Shown: positions 1-7,900 of the stretch, piece after piece
Layout of the letters: every line of letters begins with the position of its first letter
Position numbering within the stretch: position 1 is the first letter of the stretch
Assembly: GCA_023390775.1 (NCBI GenBank)
Contig: JAEWCF010000037.1
Coordinates: forward strand, 1-26,326
Length of the DNA stretch: 26,326 nucleotides
Source: Bacteroidota bacterium
GTDB taxonomy: Bacteria > Bacteroidota > Bacteroidia > Flavobacteriales > Flavobacteriaceae
Direction: 5' to 3'
Notes under the pieces: model-generated
What the model saw: the letters and a program-made list of their open reading frames with translations, nothing else
What the model was told of the DNA's origin: nothing
Databases searched by the model: none
Made by a program: the position numbers and the translations under genes

Positions 1-703
1 GCTCATCGGGCTGCCGTACACGGGTTGCGATTTTTACCAGTCGGCGCTGACCTTCAACAAGCGCGACACCTTGTCGGTACTATCCAAATTCGGGATCCCG
101 AAAGCAGAATCGGTCTACCTTTCCAAAGGCGACACCGTTTCGGCCGACGCCCTGTCGCAAAAGCTTGGCCTTCCCTTCTTTGTCAAACCAAACCAGTCCG
201 GTAGCAGCCTCGGCGTTTCGATGGTCAAGGAAATTTCGCAACTAGACAAGGCTTTGGAACTGGCTTTCGCCGAAGACGACGACATCCTTGTGGAATCGTA
301 TCTCAGGGGCACCGAAGTGTCGGTCGGGGTTTTAAAGTACAACGATAAGACGACCGTTCTCGGCCTGACCGAAATCGTCTCGCAAAACGACTTTTTTGAC
401 TACGAGGCCAAATACGAAGGCAAATCGGAAGAGATCACACCCGCCCGCCTGGACGAAAAGACCGAGGCTTTGGTGCGCGAGACCGCCGCAAAGGCCTACG
501 ACGCGCTGGGCATGACCGGGTTTTCCCGCACCGATTTTATCGTGGTGGACGGGCTCCCGCACTTCATCGAGATCAATACCAATCCCGGGCTTTCGCCGCA
601 GAGCATTTTTCCGCAACAGGCGGCACACGCAAAATTGCCCTTCTCCGATTTGCTTGACAATGAGGTTGCGCTCGCATTCAAAAGAAAAACATGGAAAAGA
701 TAG
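1..703 (+). CDS. ddl: D-alanine--D-alanine ligase, 3' part (5' end outside window)
   Basis: This enzyme joins two D-alanines using ATP to supply the dipeptide end of the peptidoglycan stem peptide in the cytoplasm. The open frame runs in from the left edge (first full codon at position 2), so 233 C-terminal residues of a usual ~325 are present; the TTG at 71 is internal, because the preceding residues (LIGLPYTGCDFYQSALTFNK) are conserved Ddl sequence. The ATP-grasp fold shows as FVKPNQSGSSLGVS, ILVESYLRGTEVSVGVL and the Mg/substrate motif EINTNPGLSPQSIFPQ near the C terminus. The gene overlaps coaD by 13 bp, indicating co-transcription and probable translational coupling. The call is firm; only the N-terminal domain is unseen. 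Confidence 0.95.
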   Translation, partial: LIGLPYTGCDFYQSALTFNKRDTLSVLSKFGIPKAESVYLSKGDTVSADALSQKLGLPFFVKPNQSGSSLGVSMVKEISQLDKALELAFAEDDDILVESYLRGTEVSVGVLKYNDKTTVLGLTEIVSQNDFFDYEAKYEGKSEEITPARLDEKTEALVRETAAKAYDALGMTGFSRTDFIVVDGLPHFIEINTNPGLSPQSIFPQQAAHAKLPFSDLLDNEVALAFKRKTWKR

Positions 704-1152
704 CCGTATTCCCGGGTTCGTTCGATCCCATCACGCTTGGCCACTTTGACATCATCAAACGCTCGGTGGCGCTTTTTGACAGGATTATCGTCGCCATCGG
801 GATCAACGCAGACAAAAATTACATGTTCGCGCTTGAAGAGCGATTGGGGTTCATCCGCGAATGCTGCCGCGATTTTGCGACCGTATCAGTACAGACCTAT
901 GAAGGGCTCACCATCGATTTTTGCCGCGAGGCCGGCGCGCAGTTCATCATCCGGGGCCTACGCAATCCCGCTGATTTTGAGTTCGAAAAAGCCATCGCAC
1001 ACACCAACCGCACGCTTGCCCCCATCGAGACCGTTTTCCTGCTCACCGCCGCCGACACTTCGTTCATCTCCTCCAGCATCGTGCGAGACGTGATCCGCAA
1101 CGGCGGGGATTATACGCGCCTGGTTCCTCCGGCGGTGCGAATTTCACGATAA
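691..1152 (+). CDS. coaD: Phosphopantetheine adenylyltransferase
   Basis: CoaD transfers AMP from ATP to 4'-phosphopantetheine, the penultimate step of coenzyme A synthesis. The 153-residue protein has the normal family length. It begins with the nucleotidyltransferase signature GSFDPITLGH (residues 9-18, the T-x-G-H active-site motif), has the conserved IIRGLRNPADFEFE segment in the middle and ends with the ISSSIVRD motif that contacts ATP. The ATG lies inside the last codons of ddl, and the M14 peptidase gene starts 4 bp after its stop, so ddl-coaD-peptidase form one transcription unit. No separate promoter is visible. Confidence 0.97.
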   Translation: MEKIAVFPGSFDPITLGHFDIIKRSVALFDRIIVAIGINADKNYMFALEERLGFIRECCRDFATVSVQTYEGLTIDFCREAGAQFIIRGLRNPADFEFEKAIAHTNRTLAPIETVFLLTAADTSFISSSIVRDVIRNGGDYTRLVPPAVRISR

Positions 1153-1156
1153 CTTT

Positions 1157-2866
1157 ATGAGGACAATCCTTGCTTTACTGCTTGCCTGTTCGGCGGTTTT
1201 TGCCCAGGCTGACCTGCAGACCGTTTTTGAAAAGGGAAACGGCAACCAATCGGCGACCTATCAGGAGGTCATGGCCTACTACAAGATGCTGGCGGGGCGT
1301 TTCCCGACGATAAAAATCAGGCAGATGGGCCTCACCGATTTGGGCGAGCCGCTGCATCTGGTGTTGTTCGACGCGACAAAGTCCTTCAAGGCCGATGGCA
1401 GGTCGGTAATACTGGTGAACAACGGGATCCATGCCGGGGAACCCGATGGGATCGACGCCTCGATGATGCTGGTCCGCGACCTGGCATCGGGAAAGGTCGA
1501 GGCGCCCGCCAACGTGTTGCTCGCGGTGATTCCCGTGTACAACATCGGCGGCATGCTCAACCGCAATTCCACATCAAGGGCCAATCAGGAGGGCCCGGAA
1601 CAGTACGGCTTCAGGGGCAACGCGAGGAATTACGACCTCAACCGGGATTTTTTGAAAGCCGACACGCGCAACACGCGCAGCTTTTACCGGATTTTTCACG
1701 AACTCGATCCGGACGTTTTCATCGACAACCACGTCTCCAACGGCGCCGATTACCAGTATGTGCTCACCTATATCATGACGCAGCCGGACAAGCTCGGGCC
1801 CGCGCTCGGAAATTACCTTTCGCAAAAAATGATGCCCGCTCTTGTATCCGATCTGAAAAAGAAAAAGATCGAAACGACGCCGTACGTCAACGCCTGGGGA
1901 ACGACTCCCGACAAGGGTTTCGCGCAATTCTTCGAGTCGCCGCGCTATGCCACGGGCTTTACGGCCCTCTTCGGCACCATCGGATTTGTGGTGGAAACGC
2001 ATATGCTCAAGCCGTATGCGCAAAGGGTCCGGGCAACCTATGAATTCATGGCCTCGGCCTTGTCCTTCACCTCGAGTGAATCGACTGCGATCAAGGCTAA
2101 TCGCGCCAGGGACGCCATGCACTACGCATCCGCAAAAAATTATGCGGTCCAATGGAAACTGGATTCGGCCAAAGTCTCGCAATTGGAATTCCGGGGATAC
2201 GAAGCGGGCCGTAAAAAGAGCGGCGTGACCACCGGCGACAGGCTATATTACGACCGGCGGAAACCGTTCGTGCGCCAAATCCCTTTCTATGCGAATTACG
2301 CCCCGGCCCTTGAGGTTTCGGTGCCACGCGCATACGTGATCCCGGGCGGGCATTGGCATGTACGGGAATTGCTCGACCTTAATGACATCCGATATACGGT
2401 CCTCCGCGATACGGTGATGGATGCGGAGCGTTATCAAATCGCCGATTTCAAGACGTCCACTGCGGCCTATGAAGGGCATTACCCGCATCGCGACACCCGA
2501 GTGACAGCGTCGAAAGGGGAAGTTGCCTTCCGCTCCGGAGACCTTTACGTGCCCACCGCGCAACCCGGCATCCGATACCTGCTCGAGGCCTTGGAGCCCG
2601 AAGCGCAGGACTCGTTCTTTAACTGGAACTTTTTCGATACGGTACTTCAGCAAAAAGAACACTACTCCGATTACGTATTCGAGGACCTTGCCGAAAAACT
2701 GCTTGGGCAGGATGCGGGGCTTAAGAAGGCATTTGAGGCGAAAATGGCATCGGATCCAAAATTTGCACGCGACCCCGGCGCCCAACTGGATTGGATTTAC
2801 AAAAATTCGGTGTATTACGAGCGCGAACACATGCGATACCCCGTTTTCCGGATAATGGGTAATTAG
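1157..2866 (+). CDS. Secreted M14-family zinc carboxypeptidase-like protein
   Basis: This is a 569-residue exported metallopeptidase. A Sec signal peptide covers about residues 1-18 (a leucine-rich core ending AQA). The M14 zinc site is complete: HAGE at 92-95 supplies His and Glu, and His192 in DNHVSNGADYQY is the third ligand. GNARNYDLNRDF (about 154-165) fits the substrate-binding N-R motif, and Glu280 in VVETH fits the general base. The catalytic domain occupies roughly the first 300 residues; the C-terminal ~270 residues are an accessory region I cannot assign. The protein probably acts in the periplasm or outside the cell on peptides or cell-wall-derived material; its substrate is unknown. 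It follows coaD by 4 bp. Confidence 0.88.
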   Translation: MRTILALLLACSAVFAQADLQTVFEKGNGNQSATYQEVMAYYKMLAGRFPTIKIRQMGLTDLGEPLHLVLFDATKSFKADGRSVILVNNGIHAGEPDGIDASMMLVRDLASGKVEAPANVLLAVIPVYNIGGMLNRNSTSRANQEGPEQYGFRGNARNYDLNRDFLKADTRNTRSFYRIFHELDPDVFIDNHVSNGADYQYVLTYIMTQPDKLGPALGNYLSQKMMPALVSDLKKKKIETTPYVNAWGTTPDKGFAQFFESPRYATGFTALFGTIGFVVETHMLKPYAQRVRATYEFMASALSFTSSESTAIKANRARDAMHYASAKNYAVQWKLDSAKVSQLEFRGYEAGRKKSGVTTGDRLYYDRRKPFVRQIPFYANYAPALEVSVPRAYVIPGGHWHVRELLDLNDIRYTVLRDTVMDAERYQIADFKTSTAAYEGHYPHRDTRVTASKGEVAFRSGDLYVPTAQPGIRYLLEALEPEAQDSFFNWNFFDTVLQQKEHYSDYVFEDLAEKLLGQDAGLKKAFEAKMASDPKFARDPGAQLDWIYKNSVYYEREHMRYPVFRIMGN

Positions 2867-3470
2867 GCGGGGCCCCTATGCGGGATTCGGCGAAAAGCAA
2901 CTTGATGTTCTCGTAAGAATTTTCGAGTGCCTCGCGCACCTGGTCCGGTGACTTCCACTCGACTTTTTCGATACCTTCCTCGAGTTGCCCGCTTGGCGTG
3001 CCTTCAAAGGAGGAAAGCATCTCGAACCAATGCGTCACCTTGAGTTTGTAACGCCCGTTGCGTTTGAAGATGTGATAGGTCTTTTGCAACTTTTTGGTGA
3101 TCAGAAGTTTACCGACACCTGTTTCTTCCTCCACTTCACGAAGCGCGGTGTATTCGATGTCCTCGCCTTTCTCGATGCCGCCCTTGGGAAGGTCCCATTT
3201 GCCGTTACGGAAGATGAAAAGCACTTCGCCCTTGCGGTTGTACACGAGCCCGCCACCTGCCTTTTGCACGGGCAGCATCGCGCGCAGCTTTTTCATGATT
3301 TCCTTTTCGTTCGGATGGTACAGGCAGGCCTTGGCGATCTTGTTCTGGTGAAGTTTGACGATAACCTTCTTCAGGTCAACGCTTTCGAGCAAAAAGAACT
3401 TGAAATCGGTCTCTTTTACAATCTCATTTGTCAGGAAAAGCGGCTTGTCGTTCACAAAAACTTTATACAT
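2721..3470 (-). CDS. NUDIX hydrolase with an aberrant, extended C terminus
   Basis: The protein carries a complete Nudix box at residues 97-119 (G97, E103, REVEEETG), so it should hydrolyse a nucleoside diphosphate linked to another group; the substrate is not predictable. I place the start at the ATG at 3470 (MYKVFVNDKP) because upstream in-frame sequence is antisense to pyrE. As read, the frame is 249 codons and its last ~50 residues, from Arg197 on, are antisense to the M14 peptidase end and look non-homologous. Deleting one base in the GGG tract at 2882-2884 (CCC on the coding strand) would end the protein at AESA-stop, 2876, giving about 197 residues and no overlap. The extension is therefore probably a recent indel or a sequence error. 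Confidence 0.88.
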   Translation of the reverse strand: MYKVFVNDKPLFLTNEIVKETDFKFFLLESVDLKKVIVKLHQNKIAKACLYHPNEKEIMKKLRAMLPVQKAGGGLVYNRKGEVLFIFRNGKWDLPKGGIEKGEDIEYTALREVEEETGVGKLLITKKLQKTYHIFKRNGRYKLKVTHWFEMLSSFEGTPSGQLEEGIEKVEWKSPDQVREALENSYENIKLLFAESRIGAPPNYPLSGKRGIACVRARNTPNFCKSNPVGRRGRVQILDPMPFSPQMPS

Positions 3471-3473
3471 TTG
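3445..3473 (+). promoter_or_regulatory. Flavobacterial-type promoter for pyrE
   Basis: TTG at 3445-3447, an 18-nt spacer and TACATTTG at 3466-3473 match the Bacteroidota sigma consensus TTG-N(17-23)-TAnnTTTG exactly. The -7 box covers the start codon of the divergent NUDIX gene. Transcription would start around 3478-3480, which is the pyrE ATG itself, so the message may be leaderless. The match is seen in the sequence; activity is inferred. Confidence 0.65.
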
Positions 3474-3477
3474 CAGT

Positions 3478-4125
3478 ATGATTTTCAATGCGGACACAGC
3501 CAGGAAAACAGCCGAGTTGCTTTTGCAAATAAATGCAATAAAATTGAATCCGAAAAATCCGTTCACGTGGGCTTCGGGTTGGAAATCGCCCATATATTGC
3601 GACAACAGGCTGGTCCTTTCCTTTCCTGCGATCCGCAATTACGTCCGTGAGGAATTTTCCAAAAACATCGAGAAACAGTTCGGGAAACCGGATGTCATCG
3701 CCGGCGTTGCCACGGGTGCGATCGGCATCGGGATCCTGGTAGCCGAATACATGGGGCTTCCCTTTGTCTATGTCAGGCCCGAGCCGAAAAAGCACGGCCG
3801 TCAGAACCAGATCGAAGGCTTTTTGCAGAAAGGCCAGAACGTGGTCGTCGTCGAAGACCTGATTTCCACCGGCACCAGCAGCCTCCAGGCGGTTTCCGCA
3901 CTTCGCGAGGCCGGTGCGAACGTCAAGGGAATGGTGGCGATCTTCAGCTACGGATTCGATGTGGCCGATGTCAATTTCAGGGCCGCAAACCTCGACCTGT
4001 TTTCCCTTGCCGATTACGATCATTTGCTGGAGACCGCCGTATCGCGGAACCACATCACCGAAGTTGAACAAAAGACGCTGGCCCAGTGGAGGGAAAATCC
4101 TTCCGAATGGGGCGTCGCAGTATGA
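3478..4125 (+). CDS. pyrE: Orotate phosphoribosyltransferase
   Basis: PyrE condenses orotate with PRPP to make orotidine monophosphate in pyrimidine synthesis. The start is the ATG at 3478 (MIFNADTARKTAELLLQINA), the usual flavobacterial N terminus; the in-frame sequence before it is only the antisense of the NUDIX gene. The 215-residue protein shows FTWASGWKSPIYCDNR near residue 30, the PRPP loop VVVVEDLISTGTSS and VYVRPEPKKHG, all typical of the family. It is divergent from the NUDIX gene with only 7 bp between start codons, and is followed after 4 bp by the SRPBCC gene, which it probably shares a transcript with. Confidence 0.96.
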   Translation: MIFNADTARKTAELLLQINAIKLNPKNPFTWASGWKSPIYCDNRLVLSFPAIRNYVREEFSKNIEKQFGKPDVIAGVATGAIGIGILVAEYMGLPFVYVRPEPKKHGRQNQIEGFLQKGQNVVVVEDLISTGTSSLQAVSALREAGANVKGMVAIFSYGFDVADVNFRAANLDLFSLADYDHLLETAVSRNHITEVEQKTLAQWRENPSEWGVAV

Positions 4126-4129
4126 TTAT

Positions 4130-4522
4130 ATGGAACTCAACAGCCCCAAAGTAACGGTTGACAAACCGGCCGAAGAACTATTTGCAGCGCTTTCGGACGT
4201 ACACAACTATGGAAGGATCCTGCCGGACAACACGTCGAAATTCGAGGTGATCGACAGCGATACCTTCATCTTTGCGATCAAGGGTTTTCCCGACATCAAA
4301 CTGCAAATCAAGGAAAAGTCGGCTCCGGGCAAAATTGTCCTGGGTGCGGCGGGCGGATCGATACCGTTTACGATGACGGCGTATGTTGTTCCTGCCGGCG
4401 AATACCAATCGGAAGCCCAGTTTTATTTTGACGGCCAGCTCAATGCGATGATTGCCATGATGGCCAAAGGCCCGCTCACCAGTTTGCTTAACGCGATGGC
4501 GGGCAACCTGCATAAAATCTGA
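4130..4522 (+). CDS. SRPBCC-family (START/polyketide cyclase-like) small protein
   Basis: This 130-residue protein begins MELNSPKVTVDKPAEELFAA, and the pattern of an opening beta strand, DKPAEELFAALSDVHNYGRILPD helix region and a long C-terminal helix (LNAMIAMMAKGPLTSLLNAMAGNL) is that of the SRPBCC ligand-binding fold. There is no signal peptide, so it is cytoplasmic; ligand and function are unknown. The ATG is 4 bp after the pyrE stop, so it is the last gene of that short operon. I recall this pair as common in flavobacteria but did not check it. Confidence 0.82.
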   Translation: MELNSPKVTVDKPAEELFAALSDVHNYGRILPDNTSKFEVIDSDTFIFAIKGFPDIKLQIKEKSAPGKIVLGAAGGSIPFTMTAYVVPAGEYQSEAQFYFDGQLNAMIAMMAKGPLTSLLNAMAGNLHKI

Positions 4523-4549
4523 TCCCCTACAAATCAGGCTTTAAGCATA

Positions 4550-4575
4550 TTAACACGGTTATAAAGTCGTGTTAA
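4550..4575. promoter_or_regulatory. Perfect 8-bp inverted repeat, operator-like
   Basis: TTAACACG at 4550-4557 and its exact reverse complement CGTGTTAA at 4568-4575 are separated by 10 bp. The arms are 18 bp centre to centre and end 16 bp before the -33 element of the response-regulator promoter. No T-run follows, so this is not a convincing terminator for the pyrE operon. A binding site for a dimeric regulator is the simplest reading, but no regulator is identified. Confidence 0.5.
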
Positions 4576-4591
4576 GTAATGGTTTTGCACT

Positions 4592-4620
4592 TTGTTGCGA
4601 GACCTATTTTGCTATTTTTG
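4592..4620 (+). promoter_or_regulatory. Promoter of the phytochrome operon
   Basis: TTG at 4592-4594, 18 nt, then TATTTTTG at 4613-4620 fit the flavobacterial consensus TTG-N(17-23)-TAnnTTTG. Transcription should start near 4626, leaving a leader of roughly 8 nt before the response regulator ATG at 4634. Confidence 0.7.
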
Positions 4621-4633
4621 AACAAAAGCCTCT

Positions 4634-5077
4634 ATGATTTATCAACAGAACCTGACGGTTTTCTATACCGACGACGACAACGAAGACATCGAATTTTTTA
4701 AGGAAGTGACCAGTGACCTTCCCAATAATCCACAAGTGGTGGCGCATACCAGCGGGACGCGGCTTCTTGAGGCGCTTCACAATCCGCCCCCAAGCCCGCA
4801 CATTATTTTCCTCGATCTGAACATGCCCGGGATAAATGGTTTCGAAGTCCTGGAAAGGCTTCGGGCCAGCAACGATTTTTCAGAGTTGCCGGTTGTCATC
4901 TTCACCACATCCTCTGACGATAAAGCCATCGAGAAGAGCCGTGAGCTTGGGGCGAATTATTTCCTTCCCAAGTCTTCCAGCTATCCTGAACTGAAGAAAT
5001 CCATCGAACATGCGCTCAACATCGACTGGGCCTCGTTCAATCCAAACCGCGAGCAATTCGTGTACGTGCATAATTGA
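4634..5077 (+). CDS. Single-domain response regulator, probable partner of the phytochrome kinase
   Basis: The 147-residue protein is one receiver domain with no output domain. The acidic pocket is DDD at residues 13-15, the phospho-acceptor is Asp61 in IIFLDLNMPGINGFEVL, Thr91 is the conserved switch threonine and Lys113 in LPKS is the conserved lysine. It resembles the small receivers found next to phytochromes in other bacteria. It is the first gene of a tight operon (1-bp overlap with the heme oxygenase, which overlaps the phytochrome by 23 bp), so phosphotransfer from the phytochrome is the likely input. How the signal passes on is not visible: with no DNA-binding domain it must act by protein contact. 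Confidence 0.9.
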   Translation: MIYQQNLTVFYTDDDNEDIEFFKEVTSDLPNNPQVVAHTSGTRLLEALHNPPPSPHIIFLDLNMPGINGFEVLERLRASNDFSELPVVIFTTSSDDKAIEKSRELGANYFLPKSSSYPELKKSIEHALNIDWASFNPNREQFVYVHN

Positions 5078-5682
5078 TGGGGGCTGCCTTTGATGTCATG
5101 ACGGCCGAAAACTTTCACGCCGCCCTTAAATCCGCGACCGATTCCAAGCATCGCGCGCTGGAACAGCTTTCCATTTCCCGAAATCTGGCCGACGGGTCAA
5201 TCACCCTTGACGATTATCTATCGTACCTAAGGGCGATGCACGACTTTGTCGGTTCGGTGGAACGGTGGGCTTTGCCTGTGGTGGCCGATCTTCTCCCCGA
5301 TGCTCCCCGCAGGATCAAGGCCGGATGGCTGGCCTCGGACCTTGGACGCGGGCCTGATGGCTTCACCGATCTTTTCCCCAACGCTGAATGGTCACAGGGA
5401 TTTGCGCTGGGTGTTTTTTACGTCCTTGAAGGGTCGACACTGGGCGGGCGGTATATTCTTTCCCGCCTGTCCCAAACGGGCATGATCCCTAAAGAGAAAA
5501 CGCGGTTTTTCGAAGGATACGGAAATGCCTCGGGGGCCATGTGGAAACAATTCCTTAATGTGCTCTCGGCGTATGCCACCAATCAACAAATACATGAGGA
5601 AATCATTCGCGGCGCCAATTTCGCCTTCGATACCATTAAAAAACATTTAGCCAAAGTGCATGAAAATCAAGGACATCGTTAA
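5077..5682 (+). CDS. Bacterial heme oxygenase (BphO type), biliverdin supplier
   Basis: This 201-residue protein resembles the bacteriophytochrome-linked heme oxygenases that open heme to biliverdin, iron and CO. Two family features are visible: a histidine in an N-terminal KHRALE helix (His25, candidate proximal heme ligand) and the distal-helix segment VLEGSTLGG (116-124). I chose the ATG at 5077, whose first base is the last base of the preceding TGA (TGATG), which favours translational coupling; the ATG at 5098 (MTAENFHAALK) is an alternative that removes seven residues. It overlaps the phytochrome gene by 23 bp. The placement argues that its product is the chromophore for that protein. 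The symbol bphO would fit but is not confirmed. Confidence 0.88.
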   Translation: MGAAFDVMTAENFHAALKSATDSKHRALEQLSISRNLADGSITLDDYLSYLRAMHDFVGSVERWALPVVADLLPDAPRRIKAGWLASDLGRGPDGFTDLFPNAEWSQGFALGVFYVLEGSTLGGRYILSRLSQTGMIPKEKTRFFEGYGNASGAMWKQFLNVLSAYATNQQIHEEIIRGANFAFDTIKKHLAKVHENQGHR

Positions 5683-7900
5683 CCGCGACCTGGTTAACCT
5701 TACCAATTGCGAACACGAACCCATCCATATCCCCGGCAGCATCCAGCCGCATGGCTTTTTGTTCTCCTATGTTGAATCCACCGGGAATGTCAACTTTTGC
5801 AGCGCGAACATCGCTGAATGGACAGGGTTGTTGCCCGAAAATATACTTGGCCGCGATATCGAATCGGTAATGGGAGGCGCGGCTGAAGCGCTCAAAACCT
5901 ACGTCGGCAATGGGCTGATGCAGTCGAGCACACCCTTGCGGACGGACTTTAGCGGCAGGACGTACAGTTGCACGGTCCACCGTTCCGGGGAATCGGTGAT
6001 TGTGGAAGCCGAACCCGCCCAGCCAGTTGACGAAACCCATTTTTACGACCAGACGACGCGGTTCCTTTCCTACATGAACGACACGCATTCCCTGCAGGAA
6101 TTGTGTGCGCTCGTTGCCGACGGAACCCGCGAAATCACGGGCTATGACCGGGTGATGATCTATCGTTTCGACGAGGATTACAACGGCGAGGTGTTTGCCG
6201 AAAGCCGCCGCGATGACCTGGAGCCCTTCCTCGGCCTGCATTACCCCGCCACCGATATTCCGGCGCAGGCCAGGGAGCTGTACCTTCGGAACCTGCTCCG
6301 GCTCATCACCGACCTCAATTATGAGCCCGTGCCCATCCTGACGCTTGATGACGGCGAGAAGAATTTGGACCTAAGCCTTTCGGTCCTGCGGAGCACGTCG
6401 CCGATCCACGTGCAGTACCTCCAGAATATGGGCGTCGGGGCAACCCTGACCATATCCCTGATCCACAACAAGAAGCTCTGGGGCCTTATCGCATGCCACC
6501 ATTATTCCCCCAAAAACCTGTCGCCCGAAATCCGGCTGGCGGCCCAGTTGCAGGGCCATTTCATCACCTCGCAGATCGACGTCAGGCAGACCAACGAGGA
6601 ATATGAAGTTTCCCGAAAGGCAGGCGCGGCGCTCGAGTCGCTTCAATCCTTTCAACTCAAAAGGGGCGGAAATTTCTTTGCGGACGCGGTTCGCAGGCCC
6701 GAAATCCTCGCCATGTGCAACGCATCGGGCGTGGCCATTTGTTTTGAGGGAATCCTTTTCACCAATGGCAAAGTTCCATCGAACGACAAAATATTTGAAA
6801 TCGAAAAGGTGCTCTATCAGCAATCCGGCGGGACATCGTTTTCGACCGACAGGCTTTCGGTCGTCCTGCCCGATCTCGAATGCGCGGACGTATCCGGAAT
6901 CATCTACCACAGCCTGGGTTCGGCAAACTTCATCATGTGGTTCAGGCCGGAAACCATCACCGAAGTACACTGGGCGGGCGATCCCGAAAAAGCGATCATC
7001 AAGAACGAGAAGGGCCTCTCGCCGCGCAATTCATTCGAACTTTGGCGCCAGCGCGTCAAATGCCAAAGCAAACCCTGGAAGTCGCCCGAACTTGCGGTTG
7101 CCGCCTCGTATGCACACGGCCTGCAGAACCACATGAACTTTTTGATGCTCAGCGAAAAGGACCTGCGCAACACCGAACTCAACAACATCCTCAAGGAGAA
7201 CAATTCGGAACTGGAAAACATCAACTGGATTTCCACGCACGACCTCCAGGAACCGTTGCGCAAGATTCAGCTCATGGCCTCGCGGGCGCTGATGCGCGAG
7301 GACGAGAACATCCCGCCCAAGGTGGTGGCTTCGCTGCACAGCATGAACAACGCAGCCAACCGGATGCAGACCCTGCTCATCGATATTCTGAAGTACACCA
7401 AGATCCAGCATATGGACGAAAGTTTCGAACCGGTGGATCCCGTGGTATCGATAAGTGAAGCGATGGCAGCCCTGAACGACGCCATCGCCGAGAAGGCCGC
7501 GGTAGTCGAGATCGGGACGCTGCCTACGGTCTTGGGCAACCGGTTCCTGCTTCAACAATTGTTTTCAAACCTTTTGTCCAACTCATTGAAATACAGCAGG
7601 GAAGGCGTTGCGCCCATCATCAGCATTTCGGCCGAGGACAAACCTATGCCAGCGGAGTTCCCGATGCATGGCGACCGCCTTTTCCATACCATCGTCGTGC
7701 GCGACAACGGGATCGGTTTTGAACCGGAACACGCCGAGTCCATCTTCAAGATTTTCCGCAGGCTGCACGGATCCGAATACAAGGGATCGGGCGTCGGCCT
7801 TGCCCTTTGCGCGAAGATCATGCAGAATCACAACGGGCATATTTCGGCAACGGGACAGCCGGGCGAAGGCGCGGAATTCAGGTTGTATTTTCCGGCGTAA
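5660..7900 (+). CDS. Bacteriophytochrome sensor histidine kinase
   Basis: This is a 746-residue red/far-red photoreceptor kinase. The PAS domain starts near residue 17 with NCEHEPIHIPGSIQPHG, where Cys17 is the expected biliverdin attachment site. The GAF domain includes PATDIP (196-201, Asp199), the SPIHVQYLQNMG segment with His250, and CHHY at 279-282. The PHY domain has the tongue motif PRNSF (455-459). The kinase half has STHDLQEP (phospho-acceptor His527), an N box (Asn637, Asn641), DNGIGF (682-687) and GSGVGLAL (709-716). All catalytic residues are present, so it should be a working light-regulated kinase. There is no membrane segment; it is cytoplasmic. It is the last gene of the operon. 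The symbol bphP is the conventional name but subtype is not proven. Confidence 0.95.
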   Translation: MKIKDIVNRDLVNLTNCEHEPIHIPGSIQPHGFLFSYVESTGNVNFCSANIAEWTGLLPENILGRDIESVMGGAAEALKTYVGNGLMQSSTPLRTDFSGRTYSCTVHRSGESVIVEAEPAQPVDETHFYDQTTRFLSYMNDTHSLQELCALVADGTREITGYDRVMIYRFDEDYNGEVFAESRRDDLEPFLGLHYPATDIPAQARELYLRNLLRLITDLNYEPVPILTLDDGEKNLDLSLSVLRSTSPIHVQYLQNMGVGATLTISLIHNKKLWGLIACHHYSPKNLSPEIRLAAQLQGHFITSQIDVRQTNEEYEVSRKAGAALESLQSFQLKRGGNFFADAVRRPEILAMCNASGVAICFEGILFTNGKVPSNDKIFEIEKVLYQQSGGTSFSTDRLSVVLPDLECADVSGIIYHSLGSANFIMWFRPETITEVHWAGDPEKAIIKNEKGLSPRNSFELWRQRVKCQSKPWKSPELAVAASYAHGLQNHMNFLMLSEKDLRNTELNNILKENNSELENINWISTHDLQEPLRKIQLMASRALMREDENIPPKVVASLHSMNNAANRMQTLLIDILKYTKIQHMDESFEPVDPVVSISEAMAALNDAIAEKAAVVEIGTLPTVLGNRFLLQQLFSNLLSNSLKYSREGVAPIISISAEDKPMPAEFPMHGDRLFHTIVVRDNGIGFEPEHAESIFKIFRRLHGSEYKGSGVGLALCAKIMQNHNGHISATGQPGEGAEFRLYFPA

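Noticed and set aside
1574..2182. Minus-strand open frame of 202 codons opposite the M14 peptidase
   Set aside because: It is antisense to a clear metallopeptidase, and its translation is Arg/Gly/Val-rich with no known pattern.
4550..4575. Inverted repeat as a terminator of the pyrE operon
   Set aside because: The stem is AT-rich at its base and is followed by GTAATGG rather than a T-run.
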